Source: Gemmatimonadota bacterium (GTDB taxonomy: Bacteria; Gemmatimonadota; Gemmatimonadetes; Gemmatimonadales; Gemmatimonadaceae). From it: a DNA stretch of 64,000 nucleotides. The stretch covers positions 1 through 64,000 of the forward strand of contig JACPFW010000005.1 in the NCBI GenBank assembly GCA_016182795.1, in the 5' to 3' direction. The notes under the pieces are model-generated. The model ran no database searches and had not been told where the DNA came from. It worked only from the letters and a program-made list of their open reading frames with translations. The position numbers were made by a program, and so were the translations under genes. Below are positions 24,791-33,617 of this stretch, in pieces (the stretch's first letter is position 1; each line of letters begins with the position of its first letter).

Positions 24791-25369
24791 ATGCGAGAGC
24801 CCACCCGCGAGCCGGCCTCCGACGCAGACGAATCGGCGTTGGTCGCACGCGCACGGCGCGGCGACTCGGCGGCGTTTGATGCGCTCGTCCGTCGCCATCT
24901 CCCGTGTGCTCTCGCCGCCGCCGAACGATTGTTGGGGGACCGCTCCGATGCGGAAGACCTCGTGCAGGATGCCTTCCTGCGCGCGCTCGACCGCCTCCCG
25001 CTGCTCGATCCCGGTCGACCGTTTGGTCCGTGGTTCTTCACGCTCTTGCGCAATCTGGGCATCAATCAGTTGCGCGCCCGACGAGTACGGCACACCGAGC
25101 CAGAGCTGCCCGATGCCGTGTCGTCGGACGCCCTGCCGGATGAAGAGATGGTGCGAACGGAGGTGCGGGAGCGGTTCGATGCCGCATTGGCGGCGCTGAC
25201 GCCGCGGCAGCGGGAGATCGTGATGCTGTTCGAAGTGGATGGATGGAAGGGCGCCGAAATTGCGACGAAGCTCGGCCTGACGCCCGAAAACGTGCGGTGG
25301 CACCTGCACCAGGCCAAGAAGAGCCTGCGTGTCTCGCTGGCACCGTTGAGGGACGAGGGAACCGAATGA
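24791..25369 (+). CDS. ECF-type RNA polymerase sigma factor (module A)
   Basis: A 192-residue group IV sigma factor. Region 2 is seen around DAEDLVQDAFLRALDRL, which binds core polymerase and the -10 element. Region 4 (ALTPRQREIVMLFEVDGWKGAEIATKLGLTPENVRWHLHQAKKSLR) binds the -35 element. The ATG at 24791 follows GAGGAATAGG, a good ribosome binding site. A TTG four codons upstream is less likely. The stop overlaps the next start (ATGA), the usual layout for a sigma and its membrane-bound antagonist. Confidence 0.93.
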   Translation: MREPTREPASDADESALVARARRGDSAAFDALVRRHLPCALAAAERLLGDRSDAEDLVQDAFLRALDRLPLLDPGRPFGPWFFTLLRNLGINQLRARRVRHTEPELPDAVSSDALPDEEMVRTEVRERFDAALAALTPRQREIVMLFEVDGWKGAEIATKLGLTPENVRWHLHQAKKSLRVSLAPLRDEGTE

Positions 25370-25755
25370 CCGACGATCTGTTCAATCCAGCGGACGCGCG
25401 GCTTGCCGCCGATCCCGAGCGCGACCCGATGCTCGGCGAGTTGTTGCGTGCCGAGCGGCTGCGCGAGCGCATCGCGCTGGCCGTCCGTCGTCGCGGGATG
25501 CGACGCGTCGAGACGCCGTGGTACGGCTGGGTGGCGCGCTACGGCCGTGCCGCCGTGCCCATCGGCATCGCGGCGGCGCTTATTGCCGCCGTCATTCTCA
25601 ACCGCTCGGTGCGCTCCGACGCCGACTATGCGGCGCAGGCGGCCGCCACGGATCTGCGCGGCGCAGTGGCCGGAGGATCTGGCGCCGCGGTGACGGACGC
25701 CATGCTCGGCCCGGATTCCACGGAGTTCCTCATTGCCATGGCGGTCGAACGATGA
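25366..25755 (+). CDS. Single-pass membrane protein, probable anti-sigma (module A)
   Basis: A 129-residue protein with about 60 charged cytoplasmic residues, one membrane helix (AVPIGIAAALIAAVIL, about residues 62-77), and about 50 periplasmic residues ending AMLGPDSTEFLIAMAVER. There is no zinc-binding HxxxCxxC anti-sigma motif. Topology, size and the ATGA overlaps with the sigma gene before it and the LTxxQ gene after it resemble CnrY of CnrYXH. The periplasmic tail resembles that of the module B protein (SVLGPSNGGPTIAI). The role as anti-sigma is inferred. Confidence 0.65.
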   Translation: MTDDLFNPADARLAADPERDPMLGELLRAERLRERIALAVRRRGMRRVETPWYGWVARYGRAAVPIGIAAALIAAVILNRSVRSDADYAAQAAATDLRGAVAGGSGAAVTDAMLGPDSTEFLIAMAVER

Positions 25756-26252
25756 GCGACCAGACGTCCTTTAACGCCCCTGACGACTCGCCGCTCGCGC
25801 CGCCGGCTCGCTCGACTCGACTGCTCGCGGTGGGTGTGCTCGTGATCGTGGCGCTCGCCGGCGTACTCGGCGGTGTCGCGCTGGAGCGCACGGTGCTGCG
25901 CCCCCACGGCTGGGCACAGCGTACGAACTCCGGGCGCGGCGATCGCCGCGCCGCGCCGCGCCGACCGAGCGCCATGCTCCCCGCCGACCTCAAGCTCTCG
26001 GAAGAGCAGGCGGTGCGCATCGACACGCTGATCGAGCAGCAGATGCGCGGGTTCCGCGAGATCCGCAAGTCGACGCAGCCGGCCATCGACTCGCTGATGG
26101 CGCAGACCAAGCGCTCCATGGACAGCATCCTCACGCCGACCCAGCGCACGCAGCTCGATTCGATTCGCGCGCGGCGCGAGGCCGAGTTCAAGAAGCGCTA
26201 CCCCGGCGGCACGCCGAACCGCGGGTCTGGTGACTGGCCGCGCCGGCCGTGA
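25752..26252 (+). CDS. Membrane-anchored LTxxQ protein, CnrX/Spy-like sensor (module A)
   Basis: A 166-residue protein. One N-terminal membrane anchor (LLAVGVLVIVALAGVLGGVAL, about 24-44) is followed by an Arg-rich stretch and a helical hairpin with two LTxxQ-type motifs, LKLSEEQ (about 80) and ILTPTQR (about 127). This is the architecture of CnrX-like periplasmic sensors and Spy-like chaperones. The domain has no His or Cys, so classical metal sensing as in CnrX is unlikely. It is coupled to the anti-sigma gene and precedes the TonB-dependent receptor by 39 bases. Confidence 0.75.
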   Translation: MSDQTSFNAPDDSPLAPPARSTRLLAVGVLVIVALAGVLGGVALERTVLRPHGWAQRTNSGRGDRRAAPRRPSAMLPADLKLSEEQAVRIDTLIEQQMRGFREIRKSTQPAIDSLMAQTKRSMDSILTPTQRTQLDSIRARREAEFKKRYPGGTPNRGSGDWPRRP

Positions 26253-26291
26253 GCTGACTCGCGCCGACCGCCCCTCGACGCGTTTGCCCTG

Positions 26292-29200
26292 ATGCGCCTT
26301 CGCACTGCCGCGTTGTGCCTCCTCCTGCTGATTGCGCCGCGCCTCGCGCCGGCGCAGGTGGGGAGCACCACCGACATCATCACCGGAACGGTGCGCAACG
26401 CCGACGATCGCCCCGTCGCCAACGCGCGCATCGAGGTGATGTCGGTGGAGACTGGCATCACGCGCATGCGCACCACCAACGAGAAGGGGCAGTACACCCT
26501 GCTCTTCCCCGACGGCGGCGGCCAGTACTCCGTGACCGCGCGCGCCATCGGCCTGCTCCCCGCAACCGTCAGCCTCATTCGCCTGGCCGACGAAGACCGG
26601 CTCGTCGTCGACTTTCGCCTTTCCCCCACGGTTCTTAGCACCGTGACGGTGAGCGCGCGACAGACACCGCGCTCCAACGAGAATCAGGCGACACCAGGCA
26701 GCACCGAGCGCGCGCTCACCGGCGAGCAGCTGCTGCGCCTGCCAATCGACGCCTCCGACCCCAATGCGATCGCCGCCCTGTCGCCGGGCGTCGTCGGCAT
26801 GCTCGGCACCGACTCCACGGCGGCCGGCTTTTCCGTGGCTGGCCAGCGCGCCGACCAGAACCTGGTGACGCTCGACGGCCTGACCTTTGGCGGCGCCATT
26901 CCCGCCGAGGCCGTGCGCAACACGCGGGTAATCACGAGCACCTTTGACATCGCGCGCGGCCAGTTCACCGGCGGCCAGGTGGCCTCGACGACGCGCGGCG
27001 GCACCAATGACATCTCCGGGAGTGTCGCGTACGCGCTGCGCGATCCCAGTCTCGAGTTTGCCACCGGCGATGAGGCGACCTCGTTCAGCGGCGCGTATAC
27101 CCAGCATCAACTGAGCGGCGGGGTCGGCGGCGCGCTGGTGAAGAACAAGACGTTCTGGTTTGCCAGCATGCAGGTGCGCCGGCGGCTCGACGCGCTGCAG
27201 TCGCTGCTCGGCGCGGGCACACAGACGCTGGAAGCGTTGAACGTGCAGCCCGACTCGGCGGCGCGTTTCCTGTCGCTGCTCACGCGGTACGGTCTTCCGC
27301 TCCACAACTCGCTCGTGCCCGACGACCGCACCAACGACAACCTCACCGGCATCGTGCGCCTCGACCAGCAGCTCTCCGAGGGGCACTCGCTGTCGGTGCG
27401 CGGCAACGTGTCAGGGACGCTGCTCGACGGCTTTCGCAGTTCTGCGCAGAGCGTGCCGACGCACGCCGGCGAACAAAAGCAGGGGGGCGCCGGCGGATTG
27501 ATTTCGATGTCATCCGTCGTTGGGCAGTTCCTGAACGAGTTCAAGGGGTCGTACAACGTCGATTCGCGCGGCGCCAACCCGTACCTGCGCCTCCCCGAGG
27601 GGCGCGTGCTGGTGGGCAGCACCCTGTCGAACGGCCAGGTCGCCATCACTGGCCTCGACTTCGGCGGCAATGGTGCGCTTCCCAATGACAGCCGCACCAG
27701 CCAGACGGAACTGACCGACGAACTGTCGTGGCTCTCCGGCGGCGGCAAGCATCGCTGGAAGCTGGGCGGACTGATCAATCGCTCCGGCTTTCGGACGACG
27801 GCCGGCTCCAACCGGTCGGGGAACTTCCAGTTTCTCTCGCTCGCCGATCTCGACGCCAATCGTCCCAGTCAGTTCAGCCGGTCGTTCGCCCCCGCCCAGC
27901 GCACGGGCGGCGCGGTCACGGCCGCCGTGTACTTCGGCGATATCTGGCGTCCCAATCGCACGTTCCAGCTGACGTACGGCGCGCGCGGCGAAGGCAGCGC
28001 GATTGACGGACAACCCCGCTTCAATCCGGACGTCGCCGCCAAGTTTGGCCTGCGCACCGATCGCATTCCCACCGACATGCGCATCAGTCCGCGCATCGGC
28101 TTCACGCTCACGCTCGGCCTGCCGCCCGACACGGGGCGGCGCGGCAATCGCAACGCCGCGGCTGCGGGAGCCGGGGCGGAAAGCGGTCGCCGAGGCGGCG
28201 GTGGTGCGCCGGGCGGCGCAGTGGGAGGCGGCGCGCCGGGCGGTGGACGACCCGGTGGCGGCGGTCTGGCCGGTTTGTTGGGCAGCGTGGCGCGCAATGC
28301 GCCCGCGCCCCAGATCCCTCAGCCGTGGATCGTGCGCGGCGGCCTCGGTGACTTCCGCGGCCGCGCCCCGACGCAGCTCTTCTCGTCGGCGCTCGACGCT
28401 ACCGGACTGCCCGGCGCCGAAACGCAGCTCGTGTGTGTCGGCGGCGCGGTGCCGACCCCAGATTGGGCGTCATACCTGCATGACTTCGGCTCCATCCCCA
28501 CCGTCTGCGCCGACGGCTCCGGGCCGTCGGTGCCGCTGAGCCGCACGCGGCCCAACGTCACCGCGTTCGATCCGGACTTCCAGACGCCACGCTCCGTTCG
28601 CGGATCGCTCGGCGTGAGCAAGCGGTTCCGGCAGCGGTACAATGCCAGTGTCGATGCGTCGTATTCACTTGGCACCAGCCTGTACGGCGTGTCCGACCTG
28701 AATCTCGTTGAGACGCCGCAATTCACGCTCGCCCGCGAGGGCAACCGCCCCGTCTTCGTGCCGGCGTCGACCATCGTGCCGCACTCGGGCGTTACCACGC
28801 TGGCCGCGTCGCGGGTGCATCCCGAGTACGGCTACGTCTTCAAGGTGGCGTCGCCGCTCGCGTCGCACACGACGCAGGTGACCGCGTCGCTCAATGGCAA
28901 CTCGTTCCGTCAGCTGGTGTGGAACGTGTCATACACGTTCACGCGCTCCACCGACCAGTCGAGCTTCTCCGGCGGCAGCGCGGCCGGCGGCTTCTCGTCA
29001 CCGACGACCAACGGCGATCCAAACATCATTCGCGTGACAACCAGCGATCTCGAGCGCCGGCATGGCCTCACCGGGTCGCTCACCTGGCTCGCGCGTCCGT
29101 GGCTCGACATCACCAGCATCCTGCGCCTGCAGTCCGGATCGCCGTACACGCCGCGCGTCGGCGGCGATATCAACGGCGACGGCTCGCGCAATGATCGCGC

Positions 29201-30107
29201 GTACATCTTTGATCCGGCCACCTCCACCGACACCGCGCTCGCGGCCGGCATGTCGCGTCTGCTGGCCACCGCGCCCGGCGCCGCGCGCGACTGCCTGCGC
29301 GCCCAACTCGGACGCATTGCCGACCGCAACAGCTGCCGCACCGCGTGGGCCACCTCGCTCGACCTCCAGCTCAACCTGCGTCCGCAGCTCGGCCCCACCA
29401 TTGGCCGCCGACTGCAGTTGCAGGTGGGGCTTGTCAATCCGTTGGCCGGTCTCGATCAGTTGGCGCACGGCACCGACCACCTGCGCGGATGGGGGCAGCC
29501 GACGTTCGCCGACAACACGCTGCTGTACGTGCGCGGCTTCGATCCGTCGGCGAAGGCGTTCCGGTACGTCGTCAACGAACGCTTCGGCAGCAATGCCCTC
29601 GCGCGGTCCGCGCTGCGCAATCCGTTCCAGATCTCGCTCACCGCGCGCCTGCAGGTCGGTGTCGACCGCCAGCGGCAGCTGCTCGAGCGGATGCTCCGCG
29701 CCGGCGCAACCAATCGCCCGGGGCTCGATGTGCGCGCCATGGTCCGGCGTCTTGCGCCCAACCCGATCGTGCCGCTCCGCGACCTCAAGACCGAGCTGAA
29801 GCTCACCGCCGCCCAGTTGAAGTCGCTCGCAGCGATCGGCGATTCGCTCGACAGCAAGACTGCCGCGCTCACCAAGCGACTCGAAGCACAGGTGGCGGCC
29901 GAGGCGAAATCGGGCGGGGATCTGCAGACGCTGTTCCCCAAGCTGCAGCCGCTGCTGCAGGAAGCGCGCAACAATTATGTGGACGCCACCAAGTCCATTC
30001 AGTCGGTGCTGACCGCCGAGCAGTGGGCGGAAGTTCCGGAATCGGTGAAGAATCCAACGCTGCGTCCCGCGGGTGCCGGCGCCGGCCAAGGTCGTCGCAC
30101 CCCGTAA
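26292..30107 (+). CDS. TonB-dependent outer-membrane receptor with C-terminal LTxxQ domain
   Basis: A 1271-residue protein. Signal peptide is followed by a carboxypeptidase-regulatory-like domain (about 25-110), a plug (FSVAGQRADQNLVTLDGLTFGG) and a long beta-barrel region of the Oar-like type. A Gly/Arg-rich insert of about 50 residues lies near 616-665. The barrel normally ends the protein. Here about 110 more residues follow (about 1165-1271) with two LTxxQ-type motifs, LKLTAAQ (about 1171) and VLTAEQW (about 1240), predicted helical. That tail resembles the separate LTxxQ proteins encoded just upstream. The substrate is unknown; related receptors import or export siderophores, peptides or glycans. 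Confidence 0.87.
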   Translation: MRLRTAALCLLLLIAPRLAPAQVGSTTDIITGTVRNADDRPVANARIEVMSVETGITRMRTTNEKGQYTLLFPDGGGQYSVTARAIGLLPATVSLIRLADEDRLVVDFRLSPTVLSTVTVSARQTPRSNENQATPGSTERALTGEQLLRLPIDASDPNAIAALSPGVVGMLGTDSTAAGFSVAGQRADQNLVTLDGLTFGGAIPAEAVRNTRVITSTFDIARGQFTGGQVASTTRGGTNDISGSVAYALRDPSLEFATGDEATSFSGAYTQHQLSGGVGGALVKNKTFWFASMQVRRRLDALQSLLGAGTQTLEALNVQPDSAARFLSLLTRYGLPLHNSLVPDDRTNDNLTGIVRLDQQLSEGHSLSVRGNVSGTLLDGFRSSAQSVPTHAGEQKQGGAGGLISMSSVVGQFLNEFKGSYNVDSRGANPYLRLPEGRVLVGSTLSNGQVAITGLDFGGNGALPNDSRTSQTELTDELSWLSGGGKHRWKLGGLINRSGFRTTAGSNRSGNFQFLSLADLDANRPSQFSRSFAPAQRTGGAVTAAVYFGDIWRPNRTFQLTYGARGEGSAIDGQPRFNPDVAAKFGLRTDRIPTDMRISPRIGFTLTLGLPPDTGRRGNRNAAAAGAGAESGRRGGGGAPGGAVGGGAPGGGRPGGGGLAGLLGSVARNAPAPQIPQPWIVRGGLGDFRGRAPTQLFSSALDATGLPGAETQLVCVGGAVPTPDWASYLHDFGSIPTVCADGSGPSVPLSRTRPNVTAFDPDFQTPRSVRGSLGVSKRFRQRYNASVDASYSLGTSLYGVSDLNLVETPQFTLAREGNRPVFVPASTIVPHSGVTTLAASRVHPEYGYVFKVASPLASHTTQVTASLNGNSFRQLVWNVSYTFTRSTDQSSFSGGSAAGGFSSPTTNGDPNIIRVTTSDLERRHGLTGSLTWLARPWLDITSILRLQSGSPYTPRVGGDINGDGSRNDRAYIFDPATSTDTALAAGMSRLLATAPGAARDCLRAQLGRIADRNSCRTAWATSLDLQLNLRPQLGPTIGRRLQLQVGLVNPLAGLDQLAHGTDHLRGWGQPTFADNTLLYVRGFDPSAKAFRYVVNERFGSNALARSALRNPFQISLTARLQVGVDRQRQLLERMLRAGATNRPGLDVRAMVRRLAPNPIVPLRDLKTELKLTAAQLKSLAAIGDSLDSKTAALTKRLEAQVAAEAKSGGDLQTLFPKLQPLLQEARNNYVDATKSIQSVLTAEQWAEVPESVKNPTLRPAGAGAGQGRRTP

Positions 30108-30231
30108 GGCCGCAGGCGTCGTCCGGGACCCGCCGCGCGCGCCGAAGCGACCGGCCCGTATCGACCTTTCGGCGGCCAACACGGTAATTTGCGCTTTCTC
30201 GCCCCTCCTCCCTCGTCTCTCGCCTTCATCC

Positions 30232-30813
30232 ATGCCACTCGACCGCACCGCCGCCTGGAACCTCGTCTGCGAATGGACGCAGAGTGAGTCGCTGCGCAAG
30301 CACATGCTCGCCGTCGAGACGGCGATGCGCGCCTATGCCCGCAAGATGGGCGCCGACGAAGAGGCGTGGGGCCTCGCCGGCCTGCTGCACGACTTCGACT
30401 ACGAACGTTTCCCCAACGATGCGCACTCCGCCACCGACGAGCATCCGTCGCACGGGGTGCGGCACTTGCGCGGTCTCGGCGTTTCGGAGGAGATCTGCGA
30501 CGCCATTCTCGGGCACGCCGATTACACGCACACGCCGCGCGAGAGCCCGATGGCCAAGGCGTTGTTCGCGGTGGACGAACTCTGCGGCCTGATCACGGCC
30601 GCCACCTACGTGCGCCCGAGCAAGAGCATTCTTGATCTTGAGGCATCGTCGGTGCGGAAGAAGATGAAGGACAAGGGATTCGCCCGCGGCGTCTCGCGCG
30701 AAGACATCACGCACGGCGCCGAGCAGCTCGGCGTCGACCTCGAGACCCACATCGCCTTCGTCGTTGATGCCCTCAAGGCGAATGCCGCCCCGCTCGGACT
30801 GGCGGGCGTGTAG
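30232..30813 (+). CDS. HD-domain protein (putative metal-dependent phosphohydrolase)
   Basis: A 193-residue protein. The HD signature is complete: H in LRKHMLAVE, HD in GLLHDFDYE, H in HADYTHT, and a later D. The pattern DEHPSHGVRHLRGLGVSEEICDAILGHADYTHTPR is typical of small HD proteins of unknown substrate that often act on nucleotides. The ATG follows a pyrimidine-rich leader with no Shine-Dalgarno. It separates ECF modules A and B and has no evident functional link to them. Confidence 0.85.
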   Translation: MPLDRTAAWNLVCEWTQSESLRKHMLAVETAMRAYARKMGADEEAWGLAGLLHDFDYERFPNDAHSATDEHPSHGVRHLRGLGVSEEICDAILGHADYTHTPRESPMAKALFAVDELCGLITAATYVRPSKSILDLEASSVRKKMKDKGFARGVSREDITHGAEQLGVDLETHIAFVVDALKANAAPLGLAGV

Positions 30814-30830
30814 GAGTGGCGCCGATGCCT

Positions 30831-30859
30831 CAACGTTTCCCCGTGATGGTACGTCTCAT
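30831..30859 (+). promoter_or_regulatory. Probable ECF-type promoter of the module B sigma gene
   Basis: CAACGTTT (-35-like, 30831-30838) and CGTCTCAT (-10-like, 30852-30859), with 17 bases between CAAC and CGTC. AAC and CGTC are the core elements of many ECF-dependent promoters. It lies 26 bases before the sigma start, so the sigma factor probably activates its own operon. Confidence 0.65.
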
Positions 30860-30884
30860 AGGGTGCACCCCGTGACGAGACGCA

Positions 30885-31496
30885 ATGACCGCAATTGCCC
30901 TTGGTCCGGCGCCCGTTGCGCTCCCCGGCCGCATCCGCCGACGCGTGACGGCGCCTGACCGCCCGGACGACGAGAAGGCGCTCGTGCTCTCCGCCCAGCG
31001 CGGCGAGCTCGAAGCCTTTTCGGAACTGGTCCGCCGCCATCAGCGGCGGGCCTACGCCGTGGCGCGCGCCATTGTCACCACGCACGAGGATGCCGAGGAT
31101 GCCGTGCAGGACGCGTTCCTGCACGCCTACCGGGCGTTGCATCGGTTCCTGCCCGACCAGGCGTTTGGCGCCTGGCTGCACCGCATCGTCGCCAACGCGT
31201 CGCTCGACATCACCCGACGCCGCAAGGTGCGTGATGCCGACGACCTGCCGGAAACCATCGCGTCCCCCTTCCGCGATCCGGCCGAAAGCGATGAGCTGCG
31301 CACGCGCTTGCGCGTCGCGCTCGCCCAACTCCCCGAGCGCCAGCGCTCGGTGATCGTGCTGCACGATGTCGAAGGGTTCAAACATTCCGAGATCGGCACA
31401 CTGCTCGGCATACCCGAGGGGACGGCGCGCTCCGACCTGCACTACGCGCGGTCGGCGCTGCGACGCCTCCTCGATCAGCTGCGGAGTTCATCATGA
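30885..31496 (+). CDS. ECF-type RNA polymerase sigma factor (module B)
   Basis: A 203-residue group IV sigma factor. Region 2 is seen around HEDAEDAVQDAFLHAYRALHRF with AFGAWLHRIVANASLDITRRR. Region 4 is seen in ALAQLPERQRSVIVLHDVEGFKHSEIGTLLGIPEGTARSDLHYARSALRRLL. The first 30 residues are a basic extension. It overlaps the next gene by an ATGA and is preceded by an ECF-like promoter. Its order (sigma, one-helix protein, LTxxQ protein) matches module A. Confidence 0.93.
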   Translation: MTAIALGPAPVALPGRIRRRVTAPDRPDDEKALVLSAQRGELEAFSELVRRHQRRAYAVARAIVTTHEDAEDAVQDAFLHAYRALHRFLPDQAFGAWLHRIVANASLDITRRRKVRDADDLPETIASPFRDPAESDELRTRLRVALAQLPERQRSVIVLHDVEGFKHSEIGTLLGIPEGTARSDLHYARSALRRLLDQLRSSS

Positions 31497-31867
31497 CCAA
31501 CGACCACACCCCTCTGCGCCTTGTGCCCGACGACGCCGATCTGACCCGCGCCCTGCGTCAGCTGTACGCGGCACCCGACGCCCCGTTCTACTGGAGCGGG
31601 CTCGAGCGCCGCATCATGGACCGGATCACCAACGGCGATGCGCTCGACGCCTGGTGGACGGTTCCAACGCCCTGGGTGCGCATCGGCCTCATCGCCGCCG
31701 GCTTCGCACTCATTGTGGCGGGCTCGCTTGTCCTGCGCTCCAGCGCCGAACAGCGCCAGATGGCCTATGAATCGGTGCTCGGGCCCTCCAACGGCGGCCC
31801 GACGATCGCTATCCGCGACGCCCAGACCGAACGGCAGGCCACTCTCAACTACATCAACGGGCGGTAG
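31493..31867 (+). CDS. Single-pass membrane protein, probable anti-sigma (module B)
   Basis: A 124-residue protein. About 65 cytoplasmic residues (PDDADLTRALRQLYAAPDAPFYWSGLERRIMDRI) are followed by one membrane helix (VRIGLIAAGFALIVAGSLVL, about 62-81) and a short periplasmic tail with SVLGPSNGGP. No zinc anti-sigma motif is present. The position after the sigma gene with overlapping codons, and the resemblance in layout and tail to 25366-25755, support a CnrY-like antagonist. This remains inference. Confidence 0.65.
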   Translation: MTNDHTPLRLVPDDADLTRALRQLYAAPDAPFYWSGLERRIMDRITNGDALDAWWTVPTPWVRIGLIAAGFALIVAGSLVLRSSAEQRQMAYESVLGPSNGGPTIAIRDAQTERQATLNYINGR

Positions 31868-31899
31868 CCCCACGGCTCCGCCCCCCTGGGGCGTATCCC

Positions 31900-32265
31900 A
31901 TGACGCGAACCAAAGGACTTGCACTGGCGTTCTACCTCGGTGCGGCCATCGCCGGCGTCGCTATCGGCGTCGCCGTCGATCGCCTGCTGCATGCGGCACC
32001 CGCCACACGGGTGACAGCCATCGAGATGCGCGACCGCTTCGCCAAAGAGCTCAAACTCAGCGACGCCCAGCGTGCCACCGTGGACAGCATCCTCGACGCT
32101 CGCTTCCGCGCCGAGTCGGTGGTCGTCTCGCCCATCCGGCCGCAGCTCGACTCGGTCCGGGCCGAGGCTCGGGGGCGAATTTCGGCGCTCCTCACGCCCG
32201 AACAGCTTCGCGTGTATGAACAGATGCAGCGGGACCAGAAGTCCCGCGCGCAGGAGAAGAAATAG
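31900..32265 (+). CDS. Membrane-anchored LTxxQ protein, CnrX/Spy-like sensor (module B)
   Basis: A 121-residue protein with an N-terminal membrane anchor (GLALAFYLGAAIAGVAIGVAV, about 6-26) and a helical hairpin carrying LKLSDAQ (51-57) and LLTPEQL (98-104 region). It aligns well with the module A protein across both motifs (LKLS..Q...D, P..DS, LTP.Q). No His or Cys lies in the motif region, so metal ligands of the CnrX kind are missing. It is followed after 3 bases by the tolC-like gene, so sensor and exporter genes form one operon. Confidence 0.78.
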   Translation: MTRTKGLALAFYLGAAIAGVAIGVAVDRLLHAAPATRVTAIEMRDRFAKELKLSDAQRATVDSILDARFRAESVVVSPIRPQLDSVRAEARGRISALLTPEQLRVYEQMQRDQKSRAQEKK

Positions 32266-32268
32266 GAC

Positions 32269-33582
32269 ATGACTCGGTTTTCCTTGCTCTGCCTCGCGGT
32301 GCCGTTCGCCCTCGTCGCCCAGCAGCCGGCGTCGCCGGCGGGCAGTGGGGCGCGCCCCATCGCGCTCGACGAAGCCGTACGCGAGGCTCAGCGCAATGCG
32401 CCGGCCGCTGTCTCGGCGCGCAACACGCTACGCACCACGACCGCGGCGGTGCGTACGGCGAAGGCACAGTACCTGCCGTCGCTTTCGATCAACGGGTCGG
32501 GATCACGGCAGGGCGGCGAGACCTTCTTCCAGGGCAAGCTCGTTCCATATAGCGGCGTGCCGTGGTCGTTCTCGCGCGGCCTGTCCACCAACCTCGAACT
32601 GTTTGATGGTGGCCGCCGCTGGTACAACCTCAAGGCGGCGCAGGCCAACGTCGATGCCGCCGACGCCGGCGAGACCTCGCAGCGCTTCAACCTCGCCCTG
32701 CAGGTGAAGCAGCAGTACTTCGCCGTGCTCGCCGCCCGCGAAAGCGAGTCCGCCGCCAACCGCCAGCTCGAGCAGGCGCAGGAACAGCTTAAGTCGTCCA
32801 CCGCCAAGGTGAAGGCCGGCATCGCCACCAAGAGCGACTCGCTGCGCTCCGCCATTCAGGTGGGCAATGCCCGCCTCGCCCAGCTCACGGCGCAGAACAA
32901 CCTGCGCGTCGCCAATGCCGCGCTCACGCGCCTCGTCGGCGCGTCCGATGTCGTCACCGCGACGCCGGCCGACACCGCCGAGATGGGACGCATCGTGCTC
33001 GACAGCGCACAGCTCACGGCGCTCGCCATGGATGGACCCACGGTGCGCCAGGCTGAGGCCAATCTGTACGCCGCCCAGTCTGCCAAGAAGGCGGCCAAGA
33101 CGCCGTACATGCCCACCATCACGTCATCGTACAGTCTCAGCGGCAACAACACCTCCGAGACATTCGACTGGGGGAGCGGGCGCATTCCCAAGCAGAACAG
33201 CCTCCGCTTCTCGCTCAACTTCCCGCTCTTCAATAACCTGAGCCGCGAAGAGAACGTCACGCGCACCACGGTGGCCGAGGAAAACGCGGTCGCCTCGCTG
33301 CGCGACGCCAAGCTTGCCCAGCAGCAGTCGCTCGTGCAGTACCTTGGCGCGTTCCGCACCGCCGAGGAGCGCGTGACCATTCAGTTGGCCACCGTCGCCG
33401 CCGCCGAGGAAGACCTGCGCGTGCAGCAGCAGCGCTACGCGCTCGGCGCGTCGGTGCTGCTCGATCTCCTCACCTCGCAGACCACGCTCGACCAGGCCCG
33501 CGCCGCGCTGATCCAGGCGCGCTACGACGCCCGCATCGCCAAGGCGCAGGTTGAGGCCCTCGTCGGCCGCGACCTCAAGTGA
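32269..33582 (+). CDS. TolC-family outer-membrane efflux protein (module B)
   Basis: A 437-residue outer-membrane channel with signal peptide (FSLLCLAVPFALVAQ). Paired TolC repeats are visible, e.g. IALDEAVREAQRNAPAAVSARNTLR at the N-terminus and NLSREENVTRTTVAEENAVASLRDAKLAQQ in the second half, with a C-terminal YALGASVLLDLLTSQTTLDQARAALIQARYD. It should be the exit duct for the MacA/MacB-like proteins encoded next. Its stop overlaps the GTG at 33579. Confidence 0.92.
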   Translation: MTRFSLLCLAVPFALVAQQPASPAGSGARPIALDEAVREAQRNAPAAVSARNTLRTTTAAVRTAKAQYLPSLSINGSGSRQGGETFFQGKLVPYSGVPWSFSRGLSTNLELFDGGRRWYNLKAAQANVDAADAGETSQRFNLALQVKQQYFAVLAARESESAANRQLEQAQEQLKSSTAKVKAGIATKSDSLRSAIQVGNARLAQLTAQNNLRVANAALTRLVGASDVVTATPADTAEMGRIVLDSAQLTALAMDGPTVRQAEANLYAAQSAKKAAKTPYMPTITSSYSLSGNNTSETFDWGSGRIPKQNSLRFSLNFPLFNNLSREENVTRTTVAEENAVASLRDAKLAQQQSLVQYLGAFRTAEERVTIQLATVAAAEEDLRVQQQRYALGASVLLDLLTSQTTLDQARAALIQARYDARIAKAQVEALVGRDLK

Positions 33583-33617
33583 CCAGTCCCCGACCGACGC
33601 CCCATTCGGAGCATCTC

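Noticed and set aside
33579-33617. GTG at 33579 as start of the MacA-like gene
   Set aside because: It would put 13 extra residues before a clean lipoprotein signal, while the GTG at 33618 has a ribosome binding site.
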